The notes under the pieces are model-generated. The model did not search any database and had not been told where the DNA came from. It worked only from the letters and a program-made list of their open reading frames with translations. A stretch of DNA of 12,060 nucleotides from Poronia punctata (Eukaryota; Ascomycota; Sordariomycetes; Xylariales; Xylariaceae), in the NCBI GenBank assembly GCA_022579005.1, contig MU401994.1, forward strand, positions 1 through 12,060, written 5' to 3'. Position numbers and translations under genes: made by a program. Numbering within the stretch: position 1 is the stretch's first letter; the number at the start of each line of letters is the position of its first letter. Of this stretch, positions 1 through 8,593 are shown piece by piece.

Positions 1-2940
1 CTTAGCTTTTAGCTATAAAAAAATTAACTTAATAATTTAATAAATTTTATAACTTTATTATTAGCTTAACTTTATTAAAAATGTTTACTTAGTAATTAAG
101 TTTTATTTTAACTATTAAAAGTTATAAAGTAGCTTACTTAAAAAATAGTACTAATATAACGTTTTTATTAGCTTTTTATACTTATAAGTTATTAATATTT
201 AAACTATGCTATTTTATAAAAAAATCTTTGCTTTAATTAAAATATAATATAAATAAACAGCTTTTTTTAAAGCTAAAGCTTTTTAATAAATAAACTTTAA
301 ATTAGTATTTAAGTTTTTTTATAAATATATAATATATTATTATAATAGCGCACTATATATTAAGTATAATAATAAAAGTAAATTTAAAAAAAATATTATT
401 ATAATAGCTAAATACTTTAAATATTATATAGTTTATAAGCTAGCTTACTACTTTTAAGTACAAGGCCTTATTAAAAGTAAGCACTGCTTAATTAAAATAA
501 TGCTTATAAAAGTAACTAATAAAACTAAAAAAAATTAGCTAAATTACTTAAGCTTTGCTATTTTAGCAAATAATATTATTATTTAATATTATAAGTATAG
601 CTTATATAAACTAGTTTATAAATATTTACTTATTTTGCTAATTAAAAATATTATATTAATATAGTAAATATTATAATAAGATTTAGTTTTTAATTATATT
701 AATTTAATAGTATTAAAAGTAAAGTAGTTAAAATATTATATAAATAATATTAAATATATAAACAAAATTATTACTTTAAAATAAAAAAATAATATAAACT
801 AATAAAATTAATAAAATGTTTATAAAATTTAGCTTAAAATATATATTAATAACTTTATACTTTTATTTAATATTTCTTTTAAAATTAATAAAAGTAATAA
901 TAAAAAGTTTTTATATTAATAAAATAAGCTATATTAAATTATTAAAGCTATAAATAATATATATTATAAGCTTGCTAAAATAAATAAATAATAGCTATAT
1001 AGCTGCTATTTTATAAAATAGCTTTAAGCTTTTTATAAAAATAATAAAAAATATTAAGTACTAAAAAACTTTAACTTAAACTTTTAAACTATTAAAAGTA
1101 TTTTTTAAATAAACAAGCTTATTAATAAACTAAATTTAAACTTTTTAATAATAAATAATAACTTTACTTTAAATTTTTATAAAAACTATAATTATATTAA
1201 TAGCTTTTTTAAACTAATAAATATTAACGCAATAATTATTAACTATACTTATAAAGCTAGTAAAATATAAAATTAACTAAATACTTTTATTTATAATATG
1301 TTTTTTTTAAAAAAACTTAGCTAAAACTACTTATATAATAAGTTTTTATTTTTAGCTTTTTAAAAGCTATAACTTTAAAAAAAAAAGTTAAAATAACTAC
1401 ACTTAAGTATTATGCTAGCTTTTTACTTAGTTTTTTTATTTTCTTTTTTTTTTTTAATAAACCTATTTTTTATTTTTATTTTCTTTTAGTTTTTACTTTA
1501 TTTATTATTTAAAATTAACAGCTTGCTTGCTAATAATAATATATGCTTTACTTATTTTTTTATTTTTTTTATAAATATTTTTTTTTTATAATAATTAAAT
1601 AGTTAAAGCTGTTTAAAAGATAATTTAATGCTTTTTAAAACTTATTTTTTTATATTATATATAAAAAATTAATATAATACTTTTTTTATTATAATTTCTT
1701 TTTGCTTTTTTGCTTTAATACTTTATATGCTTATTAAAACCTACTTTTAAAGCTTTAATTTAAAAAATGTTTATAAGTTAGCTTTATAAAAGTATTTAAT
1801 ATAAGTATAAAAAAAAGTAAGCACTTTTTAAAGCTAATAGTAAACTTAATATTTTTTATTAGTTAAAATGCTATAAAATGCTAAATTTTAAGCAATTTTT
1901 TGCTAGCATTATAAAAAGTATATAATAAGCTTTAAATTATAAAAGTATAGTTGCTATAAAACTTGTTTTAAAGCTTAAAATTTAAAATATACTTAAAAAA
2001 TAGCTATATACTAAATTAGCTTTTTATATTAAATTTAATAAAATGCTTTTTATATTAAGTATAAAGTATAATGTTTAATAGCTTTTTTTGCTAAATTAAA
2101 AAAGCTTTATATTTATATTAATTTTATAGCAAGCATATAAAGTATTTGCTTTATAGCTTACTATTTTTGCTTTTAATATAAATTAGCTTTGCTTTAAAAT
2201 TTTTTTATTTTGCTAAACTTTTAATAATTTTAATAATATATTTTAAAGCGCTGCTAGCAATATAAAAAAACAAGTATACTAGCTACTAAATATAATATTT
2301 TTATATAATACTGCTAATAACTTTAAGTTATAAAGCGCTAAGTATTTATTTATTATTAGCTTTTACTTTATTATAAAAAAATTAATAAGTTGCTTTTACT
2401 TTTTATTATTTTAAACTAAAAATAGTTTTTTTATTTACTTTAATAACTAGCTAAGCTTTATTTATTTTACTTAGCAACTTTAATAACTACTATATATATA
2501 TAATATTAGTACTAAAGTTATTGCTTATTTATATGTTTATAAAAACTTTAAATAAGTTAATTTTTAAGCGTTTTAAAAGTAGTATAATAAAGCGTACTAT
2601 TAATTTTAAGTAAATAAAGTAATAAAAAAAAAGTAAAAAAATAAAGCTAATAAAAAAAAAAAGTTAATAAAAAAAACTAACTATATTGCTTTTTTTTTCT
2701 TTTTTTACTTTAAAAAAGCTATAGTAATAAGTTTTAATAAAGCTTGCTTACTTAATAAATTATAAAGTATAAAGTATAACTTTAATTACTTAAACTAGTA
2801 AGTTAACTATTAAAAATTATTTACTTTAAAAAGCAAAATAAATATAAATAACTAAATAAAAGTTAATTTATTTATACTTACAACTTTTAATAATAAGAAA
2901 ATTTTTTAAGTTTTTTTTGCTTTAATTTATTATAAGCAAA
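1..2940. repeat. RIP-degraded AT-rich repeat DNA, family not identifiable
   Basis: No gene can be supported here. All six frames are broken by frequent TAA and TAG. The first 360 bases hold 27 C and 22 G. Of the 26 C with a known preceding base, 21 lie in A-C-T or G-C-T, so CpA, CpG, CpC and TpC are nearly gone. That bias is what fungal repeat-induced point mutation leaves after repeated rounds on duplicated DNA. The original sequence was probably one or more transposable elements, but C-to-T saturation has erased any reverse transcriptase or transposase motif I could look for. T-rich tracts (about 1430-1510) and A-rich tracts (about 2615-2680) add nothing diagnostic. RIP is well supported; the parent element is unknown. 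Confidence 0.85.
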
Positions 2941-3060
2941 AAGACCTAGGAAAAATTCTTATTTTGTTTTAAAAAGCTATAGGCAATCTGCTTACTTTTA
3001 AAAAAAAAAAACCTATAAACCTATTTTTATTTTTAGTTTTTTTTTATACTTATATAACCT
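2941..3060. other. Less mutated patch inside the AT block
   Basis: The stretch 2941-3000 has 16 G+C in 60 bases (27%), about twice its surroundings. It keeps C contexts that are rare elsewhere in the block, such as A-C-C-T-A-G-G and G-C-A-A-T-C-T-G. RIP acts on duplicated DNA, so a small patch that escaped is most simply a unique spacer or the junction between two repeat copies. There is no coding signal. The boundaries are approximate. Confidence 0.4.
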
Positions 3061-5880
3061 TTTTTTAAATTTTTTTTATTTTTTTTTACTTTTTTATTTT
3101 TTATTTTATTATAGCACAGCTTTTATTATATATAATTAATTAGTTACTTTTATATAAATAAAGTACTTATAGTTTAAAAAGGCTTAAAAAATAAAACTTA
3201 AAGTTTTGCTTATTATTATATATAGCTAAAATGCTTTATTTTTACTTTTAAAAATTTAGCGTTTAATATATAAATATATTAATACGCTTTTATATTATAT
3301 AAAGTTATAAGGATTTAAAAATAAAAATAATACTAATAATACTAAAATTAATTAATTACTATTAAATAAAAAATGCTTAAAATTTATTTTTTAAAAAATA
3401 TAGCAAAAAAAAATATTTAGTTTTTAGCTTAGCATATTAGTTAAGTATAATAAATATAAGTAGCTTTTAAAAAGTAAAATAATAATAAGTATTTAATTAA
3501 TTTTAAGCAATAAACTTAATATTTTATTTAAAAATACTTTTAGCTAAGTTATAAGTATAAGTTAAAACTTTAAGCTTTAACGTATAGGTTACCACTTTAA
3601 AAAGCTATTAAAAATAAAGTATAAAAAAGAAATTAATATAAAGCTTTTTATTATAAAAGAACATATTAGCAGTAATTATTAAATATTTATTATTATTAAC
3701 TTTTACGCTTTAAAAGCTTATATATTTAATTTTTTAAAAAAGGTTTTTTTTAAAAAATATAAAAAGGCAATATGCTTACTAATAAAGGCCTAGCTAAATA
3801 ATATATATAAAATGCTTTAAAAATATTATATTTTTTTTTTATAACTAGTTTAATAACTAGTTATATAAATACTTTTGCTTAGCAACGCTAATTATTTTAT
3901 AAAGTACTTTATAAAATATAATTAATATATAGCGTAGTAGTGTAGTAAGCAAAGATTTATTAATATTTATTTTAGCAGTTTTATAAATAATAACTTAATA
4001 TAAAGTTTTTATAAATTAAAAAAAGCTTATTTAAAAGCTTTAAATTAAAATAAAGCTTATTAACTACTTGCTAAAAGCTTTAAAGTTTAAGCTTTAAATT
4101 TTTATTTTAAATAATATAAACTAAAACTTTTTATAATATTTACTTAAAAAAATTTACGTTTTATAACTATATTAAAAAAGCTTTATTTTTTTATAAACAA
4201 AGCAAACTTTTAATTTTAATATAAAAATATTATTATTAAAAAAGCTTAATATTAACAGCTTTTATAGCTTAGCAAACTTTTATAATAATAATACTAATTT
4301 ATTATAGTACTAATATAAGCTACTATAATTAGTTAATATTAATTTTAAAATTAAATAAAAAAAATAGTTATTAAATAATAAAATAGTAGTTACTTTAATA
4401 TACTTTATAAAAAACTATTACTTTATTGCTTACTTTAAGCTTTTTATAGTAATAATAAAATTTATATAAAAAGTATACTTATTAAAAGTATAGTAATAAA
4501 GCAAAGTTATTTAAAATTGCTAATAAAAGCAAAATATATGCTAATAATAACTTTAATTTTTTATACTAAAAGTTTATAAATAAATATATTAGTATAGTTT
4601 AATAGTTAATTATAAAAATTAAGTAGCTTATATTTTTAATAGCTTAATAATATTAAATAAAAGCGTATAGTAAATTTTTAAAATGCTAACTATGCTATAC
4701 TAAAACATATTTAATATAATGCTTTTTTTTAAAAAAGTTAAAGTTTTTTTTTTTAATTTAGCAAAAAAGTTAAAAATATAAAATATTTAATATTTTTTAT
4801 ATAGTTTTTTTATTTAAATAGCTAAACTAACTAGCTTTGTTAACTTTAAGTATGCTTAGTAACTATTAGCAATATAATATTTAAACTTTTTTAAATATAT
4901 TAAAATAAATAATAAAAGTTTATTAAACTAATATAAAAAATAAGCAAAGCTAAAATTAAAATAAAGCTTTTTAAGCTTAAATACTAAGCTTAACAATATT
5001 AAAACTAAGTAAACTTTAATTATAAAGTACTTTTAAGCTTTTATTTAATTAATGAACTAATATAAAGTTTTTATTACTATTATTAAAAAAAGCAAAGTTT
5101 ATAAGCTTTTTATTTAATTTGCTTATAAAAATAACTATATTAAAAAAAAAGCTTTTTATTAATAGCTTATATAATATTATATTACCTTTTTTAGTTTTTA
5201 ATATAAAAAAAGCACGCTGTTATAAGTTTTATTATAAGCTTTATAATACTTTAATAAAAGTTAAAAAGTATAAACTAAAATTAACTTTTTAAAACATTAT
5301 ATTTTTATAAGTTAAACAAAGCTTATTAAAAGTGTTTACTATATAACTAAGTTTTAGTTAAGCTAATATTTTTTATTATAAAGTTAATAAAATTTTTGCT
5401 TAGTATATAAGCTAACTTTAACTTATTTATTTTAGTAATTAAAAAAGCTAAGTATAGTATTATATAAATATAAAAGCACTTAAAGCAGCTATAGCTAAAA
5501 AAAAAGCTAAATAATTTAATTACGCAACTATTAAAAAGCTTTAATAGTTATATTAAAAGCAGCATACTAAACTTTTAATAGTACTAAATAATTAAAAATA
5601 GCTAATAAAATAGTTTAAGCTTTATATTAATTAAAAGTAGCTATATATGTTTTTTTATTTTTATTTTTTATATTAATTTATTTAGCTTTAAAGTGCTAAA
5701 AATAGCAACCTTTTTAGCTAAAAAAGATTATAATATAATTAGCATATATACTTATTATACTTTATATTATAAAGTAGCTATAAAACTAAAAAAGACTAGC
5801 TTATTTTTTATTTTTATATATATAGCTATTATTTTATATTACTTTTTAAACTTAAATATTTAGCTATTTATTATATATAT
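3061..5880. repeat. RIP-degraded AT-rich repeat DNA, family not identifiable
   Basis: This has the same composition as the first block: long A and T runs, residual C almost only before T and after A or G, and stops in every frame. I see no exon-like stretch, tRNA fold or terminal repeat. Two small spots are slightly richer in C and G: around 3580-3595 (a G-G-T-T-A-C-C run) and around 3765-3795 (two G-G-C runs). They are too short to interpret. The DNA is likely transposon-derived but cannot be assigned to a class. Confidence 0.8.
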
Positions 5881-6030
5881 AATATACTAAGTTATACTTT
5901 TTAAAATACCTTTATAAGGCAGTAATTAATATAAAGCCTTTAAAACCTAGTTAATGCGTTTACTTTAGCTAAACCTCTTTTAGTATAAAGTTAAAAAGAT
6001 TTTTAAAAATCTTTAAATTTATCGTATTAG
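5881..6030. other. Partly mutated patch, possible junction between repeats
   Basis: The stretch 5941-6000 holds 15 G+C in 60 bases (25%), with C-C-T-A-G, T-G-C-G and C-C-T-C contexts that are almost absent on either side. It lies about 240 bases outside the left arm of the large inverted repeat. The likely reading is a unique spacer or repeat edge that RIP reached only partly. No open frame or RNA gene is visible. Confidence 0.35.
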
Positions 6031-6266
6031 TAAAGCAAGTAATACTAAAAAAGTAGCTATATATAAGAAAAAAAGCGTATTAAAAATAAATTTTAGTTTA
6101 TTATTAAATATAATAATAAAAGCTTAAAAAAAAGTAGTTTAAGTATATAAGTTTTTAAAAAATAATTTAATAACGTAATACTTAATAAAAGATTTTTTAA
6201 GTAATAAAAATGCTTAATAAAGTTTATTAGCTAAAGTAATAGTTAATATAACTAAGAAAAGTAAAA
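6031..6266. repeat. RIP-degraded sequence flanking the inverted repeat
   Basis: AT-rich DNA with the same residual R-C-T bias, lying between the partly mutated patch and the outer end of the left arm. Comparison with the reverse complement of 8594 onward shows that the match between the two sides stops here, so this segment is outside the inverted repeat. Nothing coding is visible. Confidence 0.6.
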
Positions 6267-7014
6267 GTAACTAAAAAAATTATAAGTTAAAAAGAATAAA
6301 AATAAAAGCAATAAAATTTTTATTATTTATAAGCTTTTAAAGCTTTAAATTAAAACTAGCGTTGTTTTTAAATAAAAATTTGTTTAAGCTATTATTAAAT
6401 AATTTTTTAAATTTTAATTTATTAAAGTTTTTAAATTTAAAGTTTTTTAAATAAGATTTTTTTTTACTAAAAAACTATACTTATATAACTAATATAGTAA
6501 TTAAAAGCTAAAAAGCTTAGTTATAAAAATAGTTATTATTAGTAATTAAAGTTAAAAAAAAAAGCATTACTAATAATAGTTTTTATAAAAAATTTTAAAA
6601 ATATAAACAATATATAAAATTAAAAAATTAAAGTTTTATAACTTAAGCTAAGTAAGTTAAAGTTTTTTTTTATAAAAAATATAAAATTATTTATAATAAA
6701 AAGCTTAATATAGCAACTTAAAAATAAAAATAGCTTTAATTTAATTTAATAATTTTATATAAGCTAAAAAGGTTTATAAAAAAAAGTTTTTTTTTAAGCT
6801 TTTAAAAAAATATAAGTTTATTTATTTTTATTTTTAACTAAAAATTAGCAGTTTTTATTTTTTTTATATAAAAAGAGTTTATACCTTGTATTTATAAGTA
6901 TATATAATATAGAACTAATAAGTTAATTTTATTTAACCTTTTTATTTAAAGGAGCTGTCTCTAACACTTGTAGCCTTTTAATTAGCTAGGTCCTATTACC
7001 TAAACGTCCTGTGT
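6267..7014 (+). repeat. Left arm of a ~745-base inverted repeat
   Basis: Read as its reverse complement, this arm follows 7851-8593 along its full length, with only small indels. For example, 6721-6840 and about 8025-8145 differ at only a few sites, all C/T or A/G transitions. The outer end is G-T-A-A-C-T-A-A-A at 6267-6275, and the mirror copy is at 8585-8593. The inner end stops at 7014, exactly where the gene relic begins. Most of the arm is RIP-degraded, but the inner 60 or so bases (6953-7014) keep much more C and G. The two arms carry different mutations at many sites, so each was mutated independently after the duplication. It could be the long terminal repeat of a foldback or Pack-TIR element, or one of two opposed copies of an unknown repeat. 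Confidence 0.9.
6971..7014 (+). repeat. Inner 44 bases of left arm, perfect inverted match
   Basis: These 44 bases are the exact reverse complement of 7851-7894, with no mismatch. They hold 17 G+C (39%) and still contain CpA/TpG (A-C-A-C-A-G-G on the minus strand), so they escaped RIP although they belong to a duplicated segment. Outside this core the arms begin to differ at once. The segment abuts the gene relic and gives a sharp boundary. Confidence 0.93.
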
Positions 7015-7057
7015 AATAAGAACAAAAACGAGACGGGCAATTGCTGCTATACAGCAT
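7015..7057 (-). other. Relic exon 5 fragment (end of helix 6), cut by the left arm
   Basis: This 43-base exon encodes the C-terminal half of helix 6 (A-A-I-A-R-L-V-F-V-L-I). It stops at the inner edge of the left arm. The frame then runs five codons into the arm (T-Q-D-V, then a stop at 7000-7002). Helix 7 and its usual W-x-x-I-E and C-L-P motifs are not present, so the gene is truncated here. Confidence 0.7.
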
Positions 7058-7112
7058 CTAGATACGAGTTATTAGCTTGAACATGAGGCAAATGGCCAGT
7101 GTTAAAACCTAC
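7058..7112 (-). other. Putative intron 4 (55 bases)
   Basis: The donor is G-T-A-G-G-T (7107-7112), the branch site G-C-T-A-A-T (7071-7076) and the acceptor T-A-G (7058-7060). It splits a codon in phase 2. Joining the two sides continues helix 6 from L-G-A-L into C-C-I-A-A-I-A-R-L, as expected for the family, which supports the model. Confidence 0.75.
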
Positions 7113-7324
7113 AAAGCACCCAGCTAGAGGATGAAGATGATCTCTATTCTTCTCTTAATTGGCATATTCAGTCGAAGAATAATAGGCAGAGGGATACTGA
7201 GGATGAATACGTCGAGGATAAGACTTCCAATAAGCTCGTTCATGCCAAGATGTAATGTATCGAATCGAAATATCCCTTGGCCAGTCCAGATCGTCGAGAA
7301 AGTCTCGGTTTCAAAGAGGCATAG
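7113..7324 (-). other. Relic exon 4 (extracellular loop, helix 5, loop, start of helix 6)
   Basis: Seventy codons plus two bases. It opens with L-F-E-T-E and S-T-I-W-T-G-Q-G, then L-G-M-N-E-L, I-L-D-V-F-I-L-S-I-P-L-P, a R-L-N-M-P-I-K-R-R loop and an I-E-I-I-F-I-L helix-6 start. The L-D-x-x-I-L-x-x-P-L-P core and the basic loop after it are family hallmarks. The cysteine that usually follows the helix-4 F-Q is not in its normal place. One TAG interrupts the frame at 7124-7126. The exon ends in phase 2. Confidence 0.85.
7124..7126 (-). other. In-frame TAG stop in the relic
   Basis: This is the only stop inside the 194 spliced codons, at codon 176 in helix 6, where the family has a hydrophobic residue. 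TAG can arise from CAG or TGG by one C-to-T or G-to-A change, the type RIP makes, or from TTG by a transversion. The last option would fit a Leu best, so a RIP origin is not proven. Confidence 0.75.
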
Positions 7325-7373
7325 CTAGGGTATATCAGCAACTTCATTTGAAAGGAAGGCCTTTAATGCTTAC
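7325..7373 (-). other. Putative intron 3 (49 bases)
   Basis: The donor is G-T-A-A-G-C (7368-7373), the branch site G-C-T-G-A-T (7334-7339) and the acceptor T-A-G (7325-7327). The size is typical of filamentous ascomycetes. Reading straight through hits two TGA codons (at 7344-7346 and 7335-7337). Splicing moves to the frame that carries the helix-5 motifs, in phase 0. Confidence 0.8.
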
Positions 7374-7523
7374 AAAGAAGGATATTGTTCCCCAGCAGCA
7401 AACCACGCCTATAGTGGCCCATACCACTATTTTGAGAATCCGCGTTGGGAAAAGTCGAGCGTAAAAAAGTAGGATGGCAACTTTCACAACTTTAGTAGAA
7501 ACTTGAGAAAATAGGCTAGCAAG
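7374..7523 (-). other. Relic exon 3 (helices 3 and 4)
   Basis: Fifty uninterrupted codons with the strongest family signal. A lysine-containing helix 3 (S-T-K-V-V-K-V-A) leads into I-L-L-F-Y-A-R-L-F-P-T-R, followed by helix 4 with W-A-T-I-G-V-V and W-G-T-I-S-F-F. In fungal rhodopsin-fold proteins this order (T-K-x-S/A-I-L-x-F-Y-x-R-I/L-F-P, then an F-F at the end of helix 4) is highly conserved. The exon ends in phase 0 at a G-T-A-A-G-C donor. Confidence 0.85.
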
Positions 7524-7606
7524 CTAAAAACACTATAAACATGATATGGTTGTTAGTAGCCCTGGTTTGATCAACTAATGCCCTTGAGGCATGAGTGATG
7601 CTGTAC
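7524..7606 (-). other. Putative intron 2 (about 83 bases), donor uncertain
   Basis: An intron here is supported by a perfect T-A-C-T-A-A-C branch site (7552-7558 on the minus strand), a T-rich stretch and a T-A-G acceptor at 7524-7526, directly before the open helix-3 exon. The reading frame also changes across it. The donor placed at 7601-7606 (G-T-A-C-A-G) keeps phase 0 but is a poor match to fungal donors. A nearby alternative, or a mutated donor, is possible. Confidence 0.5.
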
Positions 7607-7711
7607 CAATCGGGATTGTTCGACACCAAACACAATATCCGTGCCAACATGGTCAACTCCGACTATTGATGCGAAGGCCCATATTGTGACACTAATCGCC
7701 ACTGTCGGTAA
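7607..7711 (-). other. Relic exon 2 (helix 2 and following loop)
   Basis: Thirty-five open codons encode a hydrophobic segment with T-I-W-A-F, then V-G-V-D-H-V-G and a F-G-V loop. This resembles the helix-2 end and the glycine-rich loop that precede helix 3 in the family. The 3' edge depends on a weak donor. Open codons continue past it, so the exon could be longer, and the distance to helix 3 looks about ten residues short compared with the family as I recall it. Confidence 0.55.
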
Positions 7712-7778
7712 CTGAGTATGCAGAATAAGCAAAAGAGTCTGAAACTGGAAGTAGTAGGGAGGTAGGTAGGTGACATAC
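7712..7778 (-). other. Putative intron 1 (67 bases)
   Basis: The donor is G-T-A-T-G-T (7773-7778), a common fungal form, and the acceptor is C-A-G at 7712-7714. Removing it joins exon 1 to the frame of exon 2 in phase 0. I see no clear branch site. A shorter 40-base intron ending at a T-T-T-C-A-G (7739-7744) would keep the same downstream frame, so the acceptor is uncertain. Confidence 0.55.
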
Positions 7779-7850
7779 TAGCGAGACAACAAACCACCAG
7801 TCATCCGCCTTCAGTGGCGCCTTAGCTACTCGACGAGCTTTAAAGCTGTC
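7779..7850 (-). other. Relic exon 1 (A-D-D-W loop and start of helix 2)
   Basis: Twenty-four open codons run in the reading direction from the right arm inward. They encode a basic stretch (K-A-R-R-V-A-K), then A-D-D-W-W and a hydrophobic run. In the family a G/A-D-D-W motif follows the helix-1 loop, so the protein start and helix 1 should lie upstream. There the right arm begins instead, and no helix-1-like sequence is seen in it. The exon ends in phase 0 at a G-T-A-T-G-T donor. Confidence 0.7.
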
Positions 7851-7894
7851 ACACAGGACGTTTAGGTAATAGGACCTAGCTAATTAAAAGGCTA
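7851..7894 (-). repeat. Inner 44 bases of right arm, perfect inverted match
   Basis: Exact mirror of 6971-7014, directly abutting relic exon 1. The right arm becomes strongly RIP-mutated immediately beyond it, while the left arm stays GC-richer for about another 18 bases. The sharp inner edge on both sides marks the junction between repeat and gene fragment. Confidence 0.93.
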
Positions 7895-8593
7895 TAGGTA
7901 TTAAAAACAGCCTTTTAAATAAAAAGGTTAAATAAGATTAACTTATTAGTTTTATATTATATATATTTGCAAATATAAAGTATAAACTTTTTTTATATAA
8001 AAAAAATAAAAACTGTTAATTTTTAGCTAAAAATAAAAATAAATAAACTTATATTTTTTTAAAAGCTTAAAAAAAGACTTTTTTTTATAAACCCTTTTAG
8101 CTTATATAAAATTATTAAATTAAATTAAAGCTATTTTTACTTTTAAGTTACTATATTAAGCTTTTTATTATAAATAATTTTATATTTTTTATAAAAAAAA
8201 ACTTTAATTTACTTAGTTTAAGTTATAAAACTTTAATTTTTTATTTTATATATTATTTATATTTTTAAATTTTTTTATTAAAACTATTGCTAATAATGCT
8301 TTTTTTTTTAATTTTAATTACTAACAATAATTACTTTTATAACTAAGCTTTTTAACTTTTAGTTAATATACTAGTTATTTAAGTATAGTTTTTTAATAAA
8401 AAAAAATCTTTTTTAAAAAACTTTAAATTTAAAAACTTTAATAAATTAAATTTTAAAAAATTATTTAATAATAGCTTAAATAAATTTTTATTTAAAAATA
8501 ACGCTAATTTTAATTTAAAACTTTAAAAGCTTATAAGTAATAAAAATTTTATTACTTTTATTTTTATTTTTTTTAACTTATAATTTTAGTTAC
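7851..8593 (-). repeat. Right arm of the ~745-base inverted repeat
   Basis: This arm is the reverse complement of 6267-7014 over its whole length, ending at T-T-T-A-G-T-T-A-C (8585-8593). Outside the inner 44 identical bases it is RIP-degraded. In the part next to the core it has lost C and G that the left arm keeps: the left reads C-T-A-C-A-A-G-T-G-T-T-A-G-A-G and the right C-T-A-T-A-G-G-T-A-T-T-A-A-A-A. In a few places the right arm is the less mutated one, for example at about 7969-7974. It has no coding capacity. The arms could pair as a cruciform in DNA or as a long stem in RNA. Confidence 0.9.

Larger units (their letters stand above)
7015..7850 (-). pseudogene. Truncated relic of a fungal rhodopsin-fold (Pth11-like) membrane protein gene
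   Basis: Family role: seven-helix plasma-membrane proteins, many annotated as Pth11-like G-protein-coupled receptors; ligands are mostly unknown. Visible on the minus strand: five exons (7779-7850, 7607-7711, 7374-7523, 7113-7324, 7015-7057) separated by four introns give 194 codons. Codons 15-18 are A-D-D-W, the loop motif before helix 2. Codons 76-85 read I-L-L-F-Y-A-R-L-F-P, the helix 3/4 signature. Codons 119-122 are S-T-I-W. Codons 146-147 (L-D) and 153-156 (I-P-L-P), then a basic K-R-R, mark helix 5 and its loop. Exon 5 supplies a helix-6 A-R-L segment. Helix 1, helix 7, start codon and tail are missing. There is one in-frame TAG, at codon 176. Both ends coincide with the inverted-repeat arms. 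The retained introns argue against copying from a spliced mRNA. The family call rests on recalled motif order, not on a search, and is firm; the exact protein is unknown. Expression is unlikely. Confidence 0.85.

Noticed and set aside
1457..3046. A similar T-rich segment at 1457-1495 and 3015-3046 sharing A-T-A-A-A-C-C-T-A-T-T-T-T-T, as a possible pair of terminal repeats.
   Set aside because: Low complexity, indels within the match, and no similarity that continues outside it. Not enough to claim an element.
7106..7463. A third plus-strand frame that looks protein-like between stops.
   Set aside because: It has about seven stops in 120 codons, which is about what chance gives at this GC content, and no motif I recognise.
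7131..7464. Two overlapping plus-strand open frames (7131-7328 and 7255-7464, 65 and 69 codons).
   Set aside because: They lie opposite relic exons 3 and 4 and introns 3 and 4, and show no family motif. The minus-strand reading has ordered motifs and splice sites, so these are antisense shadows.
7015..7850. A transposase gene inside the inverted repeat, as in an autonomous DNA transposon.
   Set aside because: The whole insert is explained by the receptor fragment and its introns. No transposase motif is visible on either strand.
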